In this document: in pieces, positions 45,620 through 57,472 of the stretch | Numbering within the stretch: position 1 is the first letter of the stretch | How the letters are laid out: every line of letters starts with the position of its first letter | Origin: Lunularia cruciata | Taxonomy: Eukaryota; Streptophyta; Marchantiopsida; Lunulariales; Lunulariaceae | NCBI GenBank assembly: GCA_948567375.1 | Contig: OX419756.1 | Location: 34,512,552 to 34,576,551, forward strand | Length of the DNA stretch: 64,000 nt | Direction of reading: 5' to 3' | Notes under the pieces: generated by a model | What the model saw: the letters and a program-made list of their open reading frames with translations, nothing else | What the model was told of the DNA's origin: nothing | Database searches by the model: none | Position numbers and translations under genes: made by a program

Positions 45620-48600
45620 TTGTCTCCATTGAAGCTTCAAACTCTTGGATGGTCATTTTTGAATTTTGTAGATGAGGAAGAGGCTCCCAAGTGGCATCAT
45701 GAAGGGGATATCCTTTCCAAAGGACTTTGTACTATGTATGTTGTCAATGGCCTCATTGAATGTAACAATGTGCAAGGATCTGATCAACTTCATACTCTTT
45801 ATGATCATTGATAGGGACTAGAGGAGGAGGAGTAGGAGGTTGGACACAAGAGGGAAAAGATGATGGGTTAGGAACAAAGGGTTTCAACTTGGAAAAGTGA
45901 AAGATAGGGTGGATGTGCATATGACAAGGCAAGGCAAGTTGATAAGCAATAGGAGAAATGATTTGGGTGACATCAAAGTGTCATGTCTAATTAGGAGCAA
46001 TTTTATGGACTTGGGTATCAAGTGGGAAGGGTAGGTTACTAGATGAGAGCATGACCTTAACACCGACTTGAAAGTTGAGATCATGATGATGGTGGTTTTC
46101 ATATTCTTTTTGATGGTTTTGAGCAACAAGGAGATGAGATTTGGCTTGTTGGAAGGATTGGGATATGGTGGTCAAGAGGGTGGAATTATGAGGGAAATGA
46201 GATGGAGGAGGAGCAAGAAGAGATCTAAAACAAGTGGATCTTGGCCAAAATTGAGGAAGAAACAAGAGAATCCAATGCTTGCATGTTTGGAATTATTGTA
46301 TGCAAACTCCATAGCTCCAAGACATTCATCTCACTTGGTATGGTGAACATTGACAAATGCACAAAGCATATCCTCCAAGGTGTGATTTGCATGTTCAATT
46401 TGTATATCAATTTGAGGATGGTAGGCCATGGACAAAGCAAGCTTGGTGCCAAGTATCTAAAAGAGTGCTTGCCAAAATTTTCCAATGAATCAAGGATCAC
46501 GATCTAAGATGAGTACACAAGGCTTTCCATGATGCTTGAAGATAGTGTCAAAGTAGATCTACACCAATGTTGAAGTGTCCATGGTATCAAAGGTTGGTGC
46601 CAAAGGGATTTTCTTACTAAGCTTATCCACAAACACCACTATTGTTGTATGACCTTGCTTTGTCTTGGATAAGGATGGAAGTGGATCCAAGCTCATGTGT
46701 TCCCATTGAGCAGATGGAATGGGGAGTGGTTGAAGGATTCTACTCGGTTTTTGGTTGCTGGTCTTGTTATGTTGGTAGCTCTCACACAATCAGAAAAACT
46801 CTCAAACATCTTGTGCCATGTTGGGCCACCACCATTAGCATTAGAGAGTACCCAAGATCTTGTCCATACCTGTATGACCAAGTGATTGGTAAGTCATGGG
46901 CTTCTTGGAGTGGCACAAGTTGGAGATCATCCTTGGTTACAACATATATCTGGTCCTCATGGAATAGAAGGTCTTCCTTGAAGAAGAAGGTGTTGTCCTC
47001 CTTTTTGCATGTTTCAAGATGACCTTGTACCATCTGAAAGAAGAGATCTTGTTGGAAAGTTATCTTCAACTTGTTTTGGACCTTGGAGTTCATTGACATC
47101 ATTTTAATTGCCGCCATGATGAGAAGAAGAGACTTAGAATTAGGTCATCATGATAGGGCATCAAGGATGACATGGAACCAACCTAGTTTGTACTCAAGTG
47201 TGATATCAAACAATTGGAATTGTTCCTCCTATTCATTATGTAGACTCTACATGTGTTCTAAATGTAATGTCTGCAACAAGAATTTATGATTGGTTTGCAT
47301 GATCACCTGTGTTCCCAAGAGATAATGTCTCCATACTTTGTGGCATATACTATTGCTAGTTGTTCTTGATCTCGCACAAAGTAATTCTTTTTGTGGTGCT
47401 TAATTGGTGAGACATAAAGGCAATGGGATGTAAACCATTTAGAAATTCCTACTACAACACAACTCCAATGGTAAAGTTAGAAGCACCAAAGTCAACCACA
47501 CAAGGTAGTTGAGGATCATATGGTTGAAGAATGGATATTGAATACACCATATGTTTCAACTTCTAAAATGCTTCTTCATGCTTGGTGGTCCATTGAAAGC
47601 TTGAGTTTTTTTCCAAGAGGTTTGTCAATGGTGCTGCTACATGCACATAATAATAGATGAACCATTGGTAAAAAATTACCAATCCATTAAATACTTGCAC
47701 CTTAGTTGCATCCTTTGGAGTAGACTAATCAAGTATGGCCTTGATTGACTCCTCTTTTATCTTAATCCCTTCTAATGAGATCTTGTGACTCAAGAAGCTG
47801 ACTTCCTTCTACCAATAGGTACACTTTGAATTCTTGTAATAAAATTCCCATTGATGAAGTCCCCTTAGGACTTCCTACACATGATTTATGTGTTTTGTCT
47901 CCATCTTGCTATAGATTATAATTTCATCCAAGAACACCACCACGTACCAATCTAGTAGTCTATCCAACACTTGATGCATCTAATCCATGAAGACTGTTGG
48001 AGCATTAGTGATCCTAAAAGGTAGAACTCTCCATTCAAAATGCCCATACCTTGTGAAAAAATTAGTTTTCCGCACATCCTCCCTATCAATAGAGATTTAC
48101 TAATAGCCATTGCAAAGATCCAACTTGGAGAAGTATCATGCTCCACTCAATTGATCAAGCAACTTATCAATTTGGAGAAGTATCATGCTCCACTCAATTG
48201 ATCAAGCAAGTCATCAATTCAAGGCAAGAGATATGTATTCTTAATTGTTTGTTTATTGAGCCCATGGAAATCAATACAAAAAGAAATCATCCATCCTTCT
48301 TTAGAACAAATGGTACCGGTGCTCCCTAAGGTGATGTATTATGTTATATGAAATCCTTCTCCAACAACTTTGTAAGTGTTGTTTGCAACTCTTCCAACTC
48401 CTTTGGTGAGAACCAATAGATTGGTCTACTCACTAGTACTCCTTGGAAATAACTCAATCTTGAAGGGTATACCATGATCGGAGGGTAGTCCCTTTGGAAA
48501 CACATCAGCAAACTCCTAAACTATTTGATCAACCATTGCTTGATGAGGTTTTTGACCTTCCTCAAATTCTCCTTGTGTAATCAGCTTGATCCACACCATG

Positions 48601-49260
48601 AAAATATACTTCTCTTCCTCCAAAGCTTTCTCTACAGTTGCTTCATTGATAAAATTCTCATCTAGGGACTTATTGTCCTTCAAAGCTTGCTTTATGGTTG
48701 CTTCATTGACAAACTTCTTATCTTGGAACTTATTGTCCTTCAAAGCTTGCTCTATGGCTGCTTTTTTGATAGACTTCCCATCTTGGGACTTATCTTCCTT
48801 CAAAGCTTGCTTTATGGCTACTTTCTTGACAAACTTTCCATCTTGGGACTGAATATTCTTAGATGTCTTACACAAAAGTTCCAAATAACCTAATTGGAAA
48901 TTCCTACCTTGGTTATTGTACTTGAATTTATTGTTGGTTCTAATCAAATTGAATCTTATGAAGTTCAAGCCAAGGCAAACCCAAAATGATATCATAGTGT
49001 AAAGGTGCCACTACAAACCTCATACACTGCAAATACTCCTTCCTAATCTTGAATGTGTTAGGATGTGAGGTACAAAATGTAGAACCCTTTCTACCATCTG
49101 CCATCATCAATCTACTTCCAATTGCTAGTTTGATATAATTCCTTTGCTAATTGCATGGACATACAATTCTTTGAATTTCTTGAATCAACCAAAATCCTAC
49201 AACCATGATCAGATATCATACCTTGCAAGTAAAACAAACTTGCATAGGTCAAGCCTTCAA
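45620..49260 (-). pseudogene. Element C pol: chromodomain back to protease
   Basis: Homologous throughout to element B pol and read on the minus strand. From the 3' end: chromodomain remnant 45620-45820, integrase 45900-46900 (VKVMLSSSNLPFPLDTQV; LDPLPSLSKTKQGHTTIVVF; QHNKTSNQKPSR), RNase H 47300-47640, reverse transcriptase 47690-48330 with its active site reading FLDE (second Asp lost), repeat spacer 48611-48850, and protease remnants to 49260. There are many stops and shifts. Confidence 0.82.
48611..48850 (-). repeat. 60-bp coding tandem repeat, four units, in element C pol
   Basis: Four consecutive 60-base units, in frame on the minus strand, encode 20-residue units of the type SQDGKFVKKVAIKQALKEDK. 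They are rich in Lys and acidic residues and predicted helical. They lie between protease and reverse transcriptase. The frame across them (48995-48516) is the longest open one left in element C, although the flanking parts are broken. Confidence 0.9.
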
Positions 49261-49399
49261 TCCCATTGAACTAATCAAGTTCCCAATTGGTAGCTTGAAA
49301 TCTCTTATTGGGATCCTCATTTCCCTAATCATTTTGCTCACAAACTCCATCAAGGCAACTTGTCAAGGTTGCCCATTTTTGAATGGACATTCAACCATA

Positions 49400-49907
49400 C
49401 AAGTGCAATTCGGTGATAATAGAAGCAACCACCATTTTATTGCAATTTTTCTCTATCTATAATGCCATGTGGTCTTTGTTGGATGACATCAATCTCCATT
49501 GGTGCCGGCTCCTTTGCCCATGTGTAGTGTATTGGTAGGTTCATTGAAGATCAAAGTCAAGACTAAGTTGTTGTAACCGAGGAATCAAAGTTTTTGTCCA
49601 ACCGCATGGCTTCCTCCAAGTGTTGTGGCTCTTGCAGAGTTACCTCTAATTTTGTTTGTGACTTCAAGCCCCTCACAAATTGATCCAAAGCTTCACCTTT
49701 CAATATATTCAATATATTCTAGAATTGTGTGATATAACTTCTTAGAAAGCTAATATGCTTCAACTTTGCCAACCTATCTTGTGCAGCTCATGTGGCATTT
49801 ACAACTTGGATTTTAGCCCATGTCAAGATTGGTGTAACAATTTGCCATTCAGCTCGCTCCACTTGGAATCACCACCATAGCTTTGCTACTCCATCCAATT
49901 GGCTGGA
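49400..49907 (-). pseudogene. Element C gag, C-terminal part
   Basis: Read on the minus strand and matching element B gag 29330-29900, with the Gag core as decayed sequence around 49580-49830. It is cut at 49907 by element D (target CTGGA) and resumes at 56533. Confidence 0.75.
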
Positions 49908-50650
49908 TGTAATACCAAGGGTTAGCCATATGATCTAGATGTGAAATTTGGTTTGGGTAACATCTAGAATGATGTTATACATGATGGTCAAAATAGATCA
50001 GATAGAAGTATCACCAAAAGAGTACTTCTACTAATAGGGCAGAAACCGAAATAGACTTGAGAACCTTAGAACCAATAGCTAGACATATGATTTAAAGGTG
50101 AGAATTGGTTTGGTAACATCTGGAAGGATGTTACAAATGATGGACTAAACAGATCAGAAAGAGGTATCACCAAAAGAGGACTTCTACTAATAGAGTAGGA
50201 ACCAAAATTTGCCTAAAATCTTTGAAGGCCATTTTGGAGGCCTAAACGGATGAATTAGGCCTTGAAAATGTGCAGATTCCCCTCCCCCCCAATGGAGGTA
50301 AGGCTGGCCTTCCCTCCCCCTGGTTTGTCTCGTCGAGAGCTTTCCAATGGTACCTTACTCATGTGATTCTGAAATTCCTACAGGAAGATTCCCTAAAAGA
50401 TTCCCTCTGGTCAAAGCTCGTTTGACCAACCAGATAGGACCTAGACCAGACAAGTCACCCATCCAAGTAAGTAATCCAAGGGTGGAGCTTGCTGACATGT
50501 CACCTATATGTGTCCCTAATCCTATGGTGGAGCTTCCTTGGAGGAGATCCTCTTTGTCTATATAATAAAGAGAAGGTGCTCCCTTGGAGCATCGAATGTT
50601 TGAGTGTGCAATCTGTGTTTTCTCTCTTCTCTTGTCCTTGGAGTATTACA
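49908..50650 (+). repeat. Element D 5' LTR
   Basis: 743 bp, TGTAATACCAAGGG to GAGTATTACA. It contains the TATA region TATATAATA at 50559-50567. Confidence 0.97.
50559..50567 (+). promoter_or_regulatory. Element D LTR TATA box
   Basis: TATATAATA in a CTATATAATAAAG context about 85 bases before the LTR end. It is kept in both LTRs of D and in E. Confidence 0.65.
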
Positions 50651-50651
50651 A

Positions 50652-50663
50652 TGGTATCAGAGC
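50652..50663 (+). other. Element D primer binding site
   Basis: TGGTATCAGAGC, the initiator Met tRNA site, one base after the 5' LTR. Confidence 0.95.
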
Positions 50664-51254
50664 GAGTGTTCTAGTCCAAGAGAGTGGATCACCCCTCTTG
50701 GAATGGCATGAACTACTGAAATTGAGTAATTTGAGGTGGAGAACATAGACTAATCGCTAGACTTAGGAAGGACTTTAGAGAGCGGACGGGATAGATGCAC
50801 CGGGGGGATCATTTTCTGCACCTAGCTTTCCATTCTCAAACCCATTCCACATCAAGGTTATGTACATCTAGCGTGAGCAGATGAGAGTATTGTTAGTTTA
50901 TCACTTTGGCGCGGAATTCATGGACAGAGTGATGAACTCACCAAACCCGGTGATTCTACCTGTGGTGATATATGACAGAGAGTGGGATTTGACAATCTAC
51001 ATTCTATTATGATAATATGGATATGAATGTCCCAAATCCTCTCCCTTTCAACACTCAAGTAGAAATCCATTATGTAGTGAGGCCCAAAAGTGATGTTTAC
51101 AGATTTTGTGGTTAGGAATTTTGGTGAGGAGTATTATCAACGAGTGATAGCTTCTGAGGTCCCAATGGTAGTTCCGATAGTTTGTGCGCCTTCCAGAGTG
51201 ATTATATTGACTCTGTATTGAAGCAGACGTTAGCAATTGGGTGTTGCAGGAACC

Positions 51255-52340
51255 ATGGATCCATAGTTGCAAGAGCTGGTGCAAGGAATGCAAGGGATGT
51301 TGAATGAATTTCAAGAGATTAAGATGACCATGGAGACATTACAAAGTCAAGTGCAGATCCTCAGGAACGATCAAGCCATGCAAGAAGAAGAGCCGTCTCA
51401 AAACCTAGTACTTGCAACTGAAGTACTTGGAGAGGCACCCGTGCCTACAAACCCTATCAACAATGAAGCCACATTGCTACTCTGGATGAAGAAGACCTGC
51501 AACATCGAGCCTTACAAGGGGCAGCGTATGATGGGAGTAGTGGAGAATTGGATCTCGAGAATGAATCGATATTTTTTGATTGTTCTCATTAGAGATCACA
51601 GAGCATGCTGCAGGCGTGTTTTCATGTGGGTACTTGACCGATAAAGCCCTCACATGGTATGATGCTTGGGAACGATCCATGCTGGCAGAGAGAAGGGAGG
51701 TCACATGGACAGCAATGCAAGAAGGACTGCTCAAGAATTTCCAATCGGTGGATTCTGTGCAGATGGCTCGAACCCGACTATGGGGATTGAGACAGAAGAA
51801 TAGCGTACAAGAGTATCTGGAGGCATTTTTGGATCTACAAGTCGCAATTACCGACATGAGTCCAGCAGAGGCTCTCGACAATTTCAAACGAGGGTTGAAA
51901 GAGCGGATTTGCCAAGAAGTCATGGTGCAAAACCCTCGCATGGTATTTGAAGCTATTGCTTGTGCGCAAAGAATAGCTGGAGCATTAGGTGGAGGTGAAG
52001 GAGTAGTTCCACCTCAACATTATCGGGCAGAAATGCCACACATGGGTGGACCAGTACCGATGGAATTGGGCAACCTTTGATTCCGAGATCAAGGAGCACG
52101 GCCGCTTCAAGGGGAGCGGGGACGGATAGAAGAACAAAGAGATGGAGTCCCACGAGGAGAAGGGACTCAAGGAGAACAAAGCCGTTGTTACAATTGTGGC
52201 CGTATTGGACACATATCTACCAATTGTCGCACTCGTTTCCCTAGAGGCCCTCGGCCTTCGTACAGGTGATCTTTGAACAACATGGAGAAGCACATTGAAG
52301 AGGAGGAGGTGGAAACCACTTTGGAAAACAAAGATCACTA
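51255..52340 (+). pseudogene. Element D gag with stop and frameshift
   Basis: Starts ATG at 51255 (MDP), followed at codon 4 by TAG where element E has CAG. The frame then runs through LQELVQGMQGMLNEF to RMNRYF, where an extra T near 51575 shifts it. The Gag core continues in the next frame (YLTDKALTWYDAWERSM, LDNFKRGLKERICQEVM). A TGA at 52078 stands where CGA is likely. The zinc knuckle is CYNCGRIGHISTNC near 52187. Gag forms the particle and binds RNA; this copy could not make a full one. Confidence 0.92.
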
Positions 52341-52439
52341 GTAAATGTACCTCGCGGCCTTACTGGCTCAATAAGGAAGCAGAGAAGCGAGGGAAGGAAG
52401 AAGAATAATGCGCAAAGATCCCAAAAGGCAACCTCACAA

Positions 52440-55400
52440 TTGATTGTTGTGAATGGAATCCTAGAAGGTAATCAAGTGAGAGTATTAATAGATCCGGGAG
52501 CAACAGAGAATTTCTTGTCTTGCTCTGTTGCAATAAGCTTGGGAATGGATCTAGAGAGAGATGGAAGTGAAGAAGTAGAGTTACCAAATGGGCAAACAGA
52601 GAGGATTGAATCATTACCTAGACGGGTAACCCTCTTTGTAGGAGAATATCAGGAAGCCATTGAGTGGCGAGTGATACAATTAGCCCGTTATGATGCAATT
52701 TTAGGCATGCCATGGATGGAGCAGTACAACCCAATGGTGGATTGGAGGAAGAAAGTAGTGAGAACCCACCAATGGTCAATCATTGGGGTTAAAGAAAAAT
52801 CACACAGGCAGAAATTGCCTCTATATATCGTAGGGACGACAACTGTCTGTAAGACCGATAGATGTTTTATGGGTCTAATAAGAGAAGTCCAGAGTGCACA
52901 ACTTGCTGGACAAATTCCTGAGAAATTGAAGGATGTGGTGGATGAGTTTCAAGATGTCTTTCCCGATGATCTACCCTTAGGATTACCACCTAAAAGGCGA
53001 GTAGATCACAAAATAGAGACACTCACGGGGAAGATACCTCCTTGTAAGGCCCCATATCGCCTATCACCTCATGAGTTGGAGGAGTGTAAGACTCAAATTG
53101 AGGAGATGCTACAGAAAGGGTTCATCCAACCTAGCGTATCACCATATGGGGCTCATGTCTTGTTTGTGAAGAAGAAGGATGGCACAATGCGCATGTGCAT
53201 TGACTATCGGGGTCTCAATCAGCAAACAATGAAGAACAAATACCCCTTACCTCGCATGGATGACCTGTTTGATCAACTATATGGAGCGAGATACTTCACC
53301 AAACTGGACTTGCGGAGCGGTTACAATCAAATCCAAATTGCAGAGGAGGATGTGTACAAACTGCCTTTCGAACCAAGTATGGCCACTTTGAGTATCTTGT
53401 GATGCCTTTTGGCCTCACCAATGCGCCTGCCACTTTCATGAGCCTAATGAAGGACATATTTTGTCCATACTTGGATAAGTTTGTTATCATCTTCTTGGAT
53501 GATATATTAGTATATAGTAGCACAATGACAAAACAAAAGCAACATCTACGAGAGGTCCTCCAGATTCTAAGACAAAATCAGTTGTACGCCAAAATCTCAA
53601 AGTGTGAGTTTGGCAAGTCTGAAGTAGACTACTTAGGGCATAGAGTAAGTGCAGAGGGCATTCAAGTATTGAAAGATAAAATAGAGGTCATTCAAAAATG
53701 GAGTGCCCTAGAAGATCAGACTCAACTTAAGAGCTTCTTGGGGTTGACAGGATTCTATCGTAGATTTTTCAAGGACTTCTCCAAGGTTGCACAGCCTTTA
53801 ACGGCACTACTTGGCAAGGGGAAGAAGTGGTCATGGGGAACCGCACAAGAGTTGGCCTTTCAAGAATTGAAGGCCGCCTTGCTACATGCACCAATCTTGA
53901 AGTGGTATGACCCAAAACGTCCAATCAAGTTGGCTACGGATGCATCAGGCGTAGCAATAAGAGCAGTCCTACAACAAGAGTGGCATGACGGATGGCATCC
54001 AATTGCATATTTCTCTTGAAAATTGTTACCAGTAGAGCGCAACTACCACACCACAGAACAAGAAGAGCTAGCCATCATTCTAGCAACCAAGCATTGGAAG
54101 CACTACCTGGGCGAGAAGGCATTTGTAGTAGAGACAGACCACAAACCTCTAGTCTACCTCGAGACGCAGAAGGATCTATCTCATCGCCAAATTTGGTGGG
54201 TAGAGTGGCGACAACGCTTCAACATGACAATCACCTACGTGGAAGGTAAGAAGCAACTTGCAGATGCATTCACCCGCATGCCAATGGCCAACAACTTGGT
54301 GGCAGAGGTTAAGATTAACCCTAAATTCTGGCAAGAGATTCTAGTTGCTACAAAAACTGATCCATAGATTGTAGAAACGCAATCGTCCAAAGGTGTCACC
54401 AGCACCCAAGGACTCACCTTTTGGGAGGGCCGATTGTGGATCCCAAATGTCCCAGAATTACGCACCACCATTCTAGCGGAATGTCATGATTCGGCCATTG
54501 CAGCTCATGTCGGAGTGGACAAGACCTTGGAGGCAGTCAAGCGCCATTACTATTGGCCCAAGATGAGCACCGATGTGATAGACTATGTGCGTAGATGCCT
54601 ACTTTGTCAACAGAACAAAGCTTCTAATCAAGCTCCTGCAGGGCTCCTTCAACCTCTCCCCACTCCTACTCAACATTGGGAACAAGTGAGTATGGATCTC
54701 GTTTGTGAATTACCCAAGACCACCTCAGGGTTTGACTCTATTGTGATCTTTGTGGACCGGCTCAGCAAAATGATTCATGTACGCCCTACCACCAAGGAGG
54801 TGACTGCTCCACAACTAGCTCAATTTTACTTAGATGCAGTCTTTGCTCACCATGGCTTGTACTCAAGAGTACTCATCACCAATAGAGGCACCCAATTCAC
54901 CAGTTTGTTTTGGCGAACACTCTTTGGTTTCTTCAAAACCAAGTTGGCCATGTCTATAGCTTACTACCCACAAACAGATGGCCAAACAGAGCGGGCTAAT
55001 TGCACGATTGAAGACATGTTATGCGGCTTCACCTTAGGAGAGCAAGAGAGGTGGGACACCCTACTACCGTTGGTGGAATTCACTAACAACAATTCAGTGA
55101 ATGCCTCCACCCAGGTCACTCCGTTCTTCCTCATGTATGGTGAGCATCCCTTCACACCTTCTAGCTTGATGAAGATCCGTCCAGTGACTACCAAGGTTGA
55201 TGCAGTCAACACATTTGTTTCTAGAATCCAACAAGGTGTGGAGAGCGCCAAGCACAAGTTACAAATTGCGCAAAATCGACAAAAGCAGTATGTTGATGCA
55301 CACCGTAGGCACATGGAGTTCAATGTTGGGGATCAAGTGAGGCTATCAACAACCAACCTCACATTAGTTGGATCTCGTAAGCTCAGACCTTGTTTTATTG

Positions 55401-55771
55401 GGCCTTTCTCGATTCTTCGTCACATTGGTGCTGTGGCCTATCACCTTGAGCTACCACCCCACATGAAGATCCATCCAGTGTTCCATGTCTCCCTATTACG
55501 CAGATATGCTCCCCGATCAGGCCAAGGTACTTCCACATAGGACATTCGACCTTGTCCGACAGTCATTGATGGCACAGCGGAATATGAAGTGGAGCGGATT
55601 CTCCAAAATTGCATGCGTGGTACTCGCCATCTGTGGGTGGAATATCTAGTACAATGGAAAGGTTACACCCTCTATGAAGCAACTTGGGAACCCGCTGCCA
55701 ATTTGGCACATGCACCGGTGTTAGTGCAAGCATTTGAGCAACAATTGCACAACGAGGACATTGCGTCTTAA
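52440..55771 (+). pseudogene. Element D pol with C-terminal chromodomain, four lesions
   Basis: The protease has [12 protein letters not shown]. Reverse transcriptase runs to [17 protein letters not shown]; one base is missing near 53358, and the frame then continues with [12 protein letters not shown] and active site FLDD near 53493. RNase H has [12 protein letters not shown], a TGA at 54017 and then TDHKPLVYL. A TAG lies at 54365. Integrase carries HVGVDKTLEAVK, CLLCQQNK, SMDLVCELPKT and QTDGQTERAN, but VLITNRGTQF at 54872-54901 has Asn in place of the second catalytic Asp. A TAG at 55538 precedes a good chromodomain (YEVERILQN, WVEYLVQWKGY, EATWEPAANL, 55584-55740). Chromodomains bind methylated histone tails and steer insertion. 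Confidence 0.94.
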
Positions 55772-55784
55772 AAGGAGGGAGGTC
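55770..55784 (+). other. Element D polypurine tract
   Basis: AAAAGGAGGGAGGTC lies directly before the 3' LTR and starts at the pol stop codon. Confidence 0.9.
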
Positions 55785-56527
55785 TGTAATACCAAGGGTT
55801 AGCCATATGATCTAGATGTGAAATTTGGTTTGGGTAACATCTAGAATGATGTTATACATGATGGTCAAAATAGATCAGATAGAAGTATCACCAAAAGAGT
55901 ACTTCTACTAATAGGGCAGAAACCGAAATAGACTTGAGAACCTTAGAACCAATAGCTAGACATATGATTTAAAGGTGAGAATTGGTTTGGTAACATCTGG
56001 AAGGATGTTACAAATGATGGACTAAACAGATCAGAAAGAGGTATCACCAAAAGAGGACTTCTACTAATAGAGTAGGAACCAAAATTTGCCTAAAATCTTT
56101 GAAGGCCATTTTGGAGGCCTAAACGGATGAATTAGGCCTTGAAAATGTGCAGATTCCCCCCCCCCCAATGGAGGTAAGGCTGGCCTTCCCTTCCCCCTGG
56201 TTTGTCTCGTCGAGAGCTTTCCAATGGTACCTTACTCATGTGATTCTGAGATTCCTACAGGAAGATTCCCTAAAAGATTCCCTCTGGTCAAAGCTCGTTT
56301 GACCAACCAGATAGGACCTAGACCAGACAAGTCACCCATCCAAGTAAGTAATCCAAGGGTGGAGCTTGCTGACATGTCACCTATCTGTGTCCCTAATCCT
56401 ATGGTGGAGCTTCCTTGGAGGAGATCCTCTTTGTCTATATAATAAAGAGAAGGTGCTCCCTTGGAGCATCGAATGTTTGAGTGTGCAATCTGTATTTTCT
56501 CTCTTCTCTTGTCCTCGGAATATTACA
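55785..56527 (+). repeat. Element D 3' LTR
   Basis: 743 bp. Differences from the 5' LTR are the C-run length and a T near 56150-56190, G for A near 56249, C for A near 56384, A for G near 56493 and two near 56516-56520. Confidence 0.97.
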
Positions 56528-56532
56528 CTGGA

Positions 56533-57068
56533 AGCCCAAAGAATCTATTTTTGTTCATCTTGAAGATTGGTAGCTTTGAAATAATATTCACACTCAAACA
56601 CAAAATTCTCCACTGCACCTTGTAGATTCTTGCATTTGAAAACCTTGGGTTTTGGAAATTGGATTCAGTCTTCTCCTTCTCAAATTGGTACTCTCTCTAC
56701 ATACTCTTTTCTTTGATGATCTCATTCATCTAGTAATTGAGTAAGGTGCTTTCTTTGTTATTGCATAGCAATGATAACCTTGGGCATTGCTGCCATAATT
56801 ACTACTCTATCACACCACCTGCAATCTCTCTAATTTATTAACACATAGATGCAATGTGTCAATTGTTCTCCATAAGTTACAATAAGAAGCACCAAGGGTT
56901 CCTTGGACAAGGTGATTATATTCAAAAAAATCTTGCCTAAAGCGTGAGATGATGAATTGGGTGAAACTATGCTTGGGTAGTACACGGACATGAAAATCCT
57001 AATAGTTTGGTGTAAATGGATTTGGTGGTTCATAAATTCTATCCATCCCATTTTTTCTCTAATACCAA
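56533..57068 (-). pseudogene. Element C gag, N-terminal part, and decayed primer site
   Basis: Read on the minus strand, this continues element C gag from the break at 49907 and matches element B 29930-30475. The primer site next to the LTR is mutated (plus CTCTAATACCAA at 57057-57068). Confidence 0.75.
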
Positions 57069-57467
57069 TGTAAAAGACCAAGACCAAGGATAGAAATAGG
57101 AGAATGGAAGATCACATTAGGACAGTTGAATGTGGGAAACTCTAAATGCCTAGCATGAGCTTTGGCTTTGGTATTTATAGAGAGCATACAAGGCTCTTGA
57201 GAAGCTTTTCAAGAAGCTTCCTTGAGCTAATTTCTTGGAGTGCAAGCCAAGTTAACCATGAAGCTTCTCAAGAAGCTTCCTTCTAGAAGCCGCCTACTTG
57301 GCATGCAAGTAAGCTAGTTGGAAGCTTCTAGAAACTACCTGCTTTAGATGCAAGCTAAGCTAGTTTGGAAGCTTCCTAGATGCTTTTGTAAATATTCTAA
57401 GCTAATTTGGTCTATTATTACTTTGTTAGCCTTGACTAACTTCATTGCTAAAGTCCATAGTTTTACA
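57069..57467 (-). repeat. Element C 5' LTR
   Basis: 399 bp, TGTAAAAGACC to GTTTTACA on the plus strand. It keeps TATAAATA on the minus strand and the heat-shock element at 57320-57334. Confidence 0.9.
57320..57334 (-). promoter_or_regulatory. Heat-shock element in the element C 5' LTR
   Basis: GGAAGCTTCTAGAAA is a perfect nGAAn-nTTCn-nGAAn array at the position matching 25602-25616 of element B. Confidence 0.65.
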
Positions 57468-57472
57468 TAGAG

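Larger units (their letters stand above)
49908..56527 (+). mobile_element. Element D: young chromovirus copy with broken frames
   Basis: A 6620-bp plus-strand element inside element C gag, flanked by perfect CTGGA (49903-49907 and 56528-56532). Both LTRs are 743 bp and differ at about seven places by eye (a C-run, one T indel, and a few substitutions), roughly 1%. Primer site, polypurine tract and all domains including a chromodomain are present. Despite the young LTRs, gag and pol carry at least six stops or shifts. Confidence 0.96.
45170..57467 (-). mobile_element. Element C: dead chromovirus of the B family, split by element D
   Basis: A minus-strand element whose LTRs are 45170-45590 (3') and 57069-57467 (5'). 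Flanks AAGAG (45165-45169) and TAGAG (57468-57472) are a 5-bp duplication with one change. Removing element D (49908-56532) rejoins its gag exactly as in element B. Its own length is then about 5.7 kb, matching B (5.5 kb). It is heavily mutated. Confidence 0.9.

Noticed and set aside
48611-48850. Regular 60-bp repeats resembling a CRISPR array
   Set aside because: The units are contiguous without unique spacers, in frame inside a retrotransposon pol, and the genome is eukaryotic.
50652-50663. Part of a Met tRNA gene
   Set aside because: It is only the 12-base primer site next to an LTR; no cloverleaf surrounds it.
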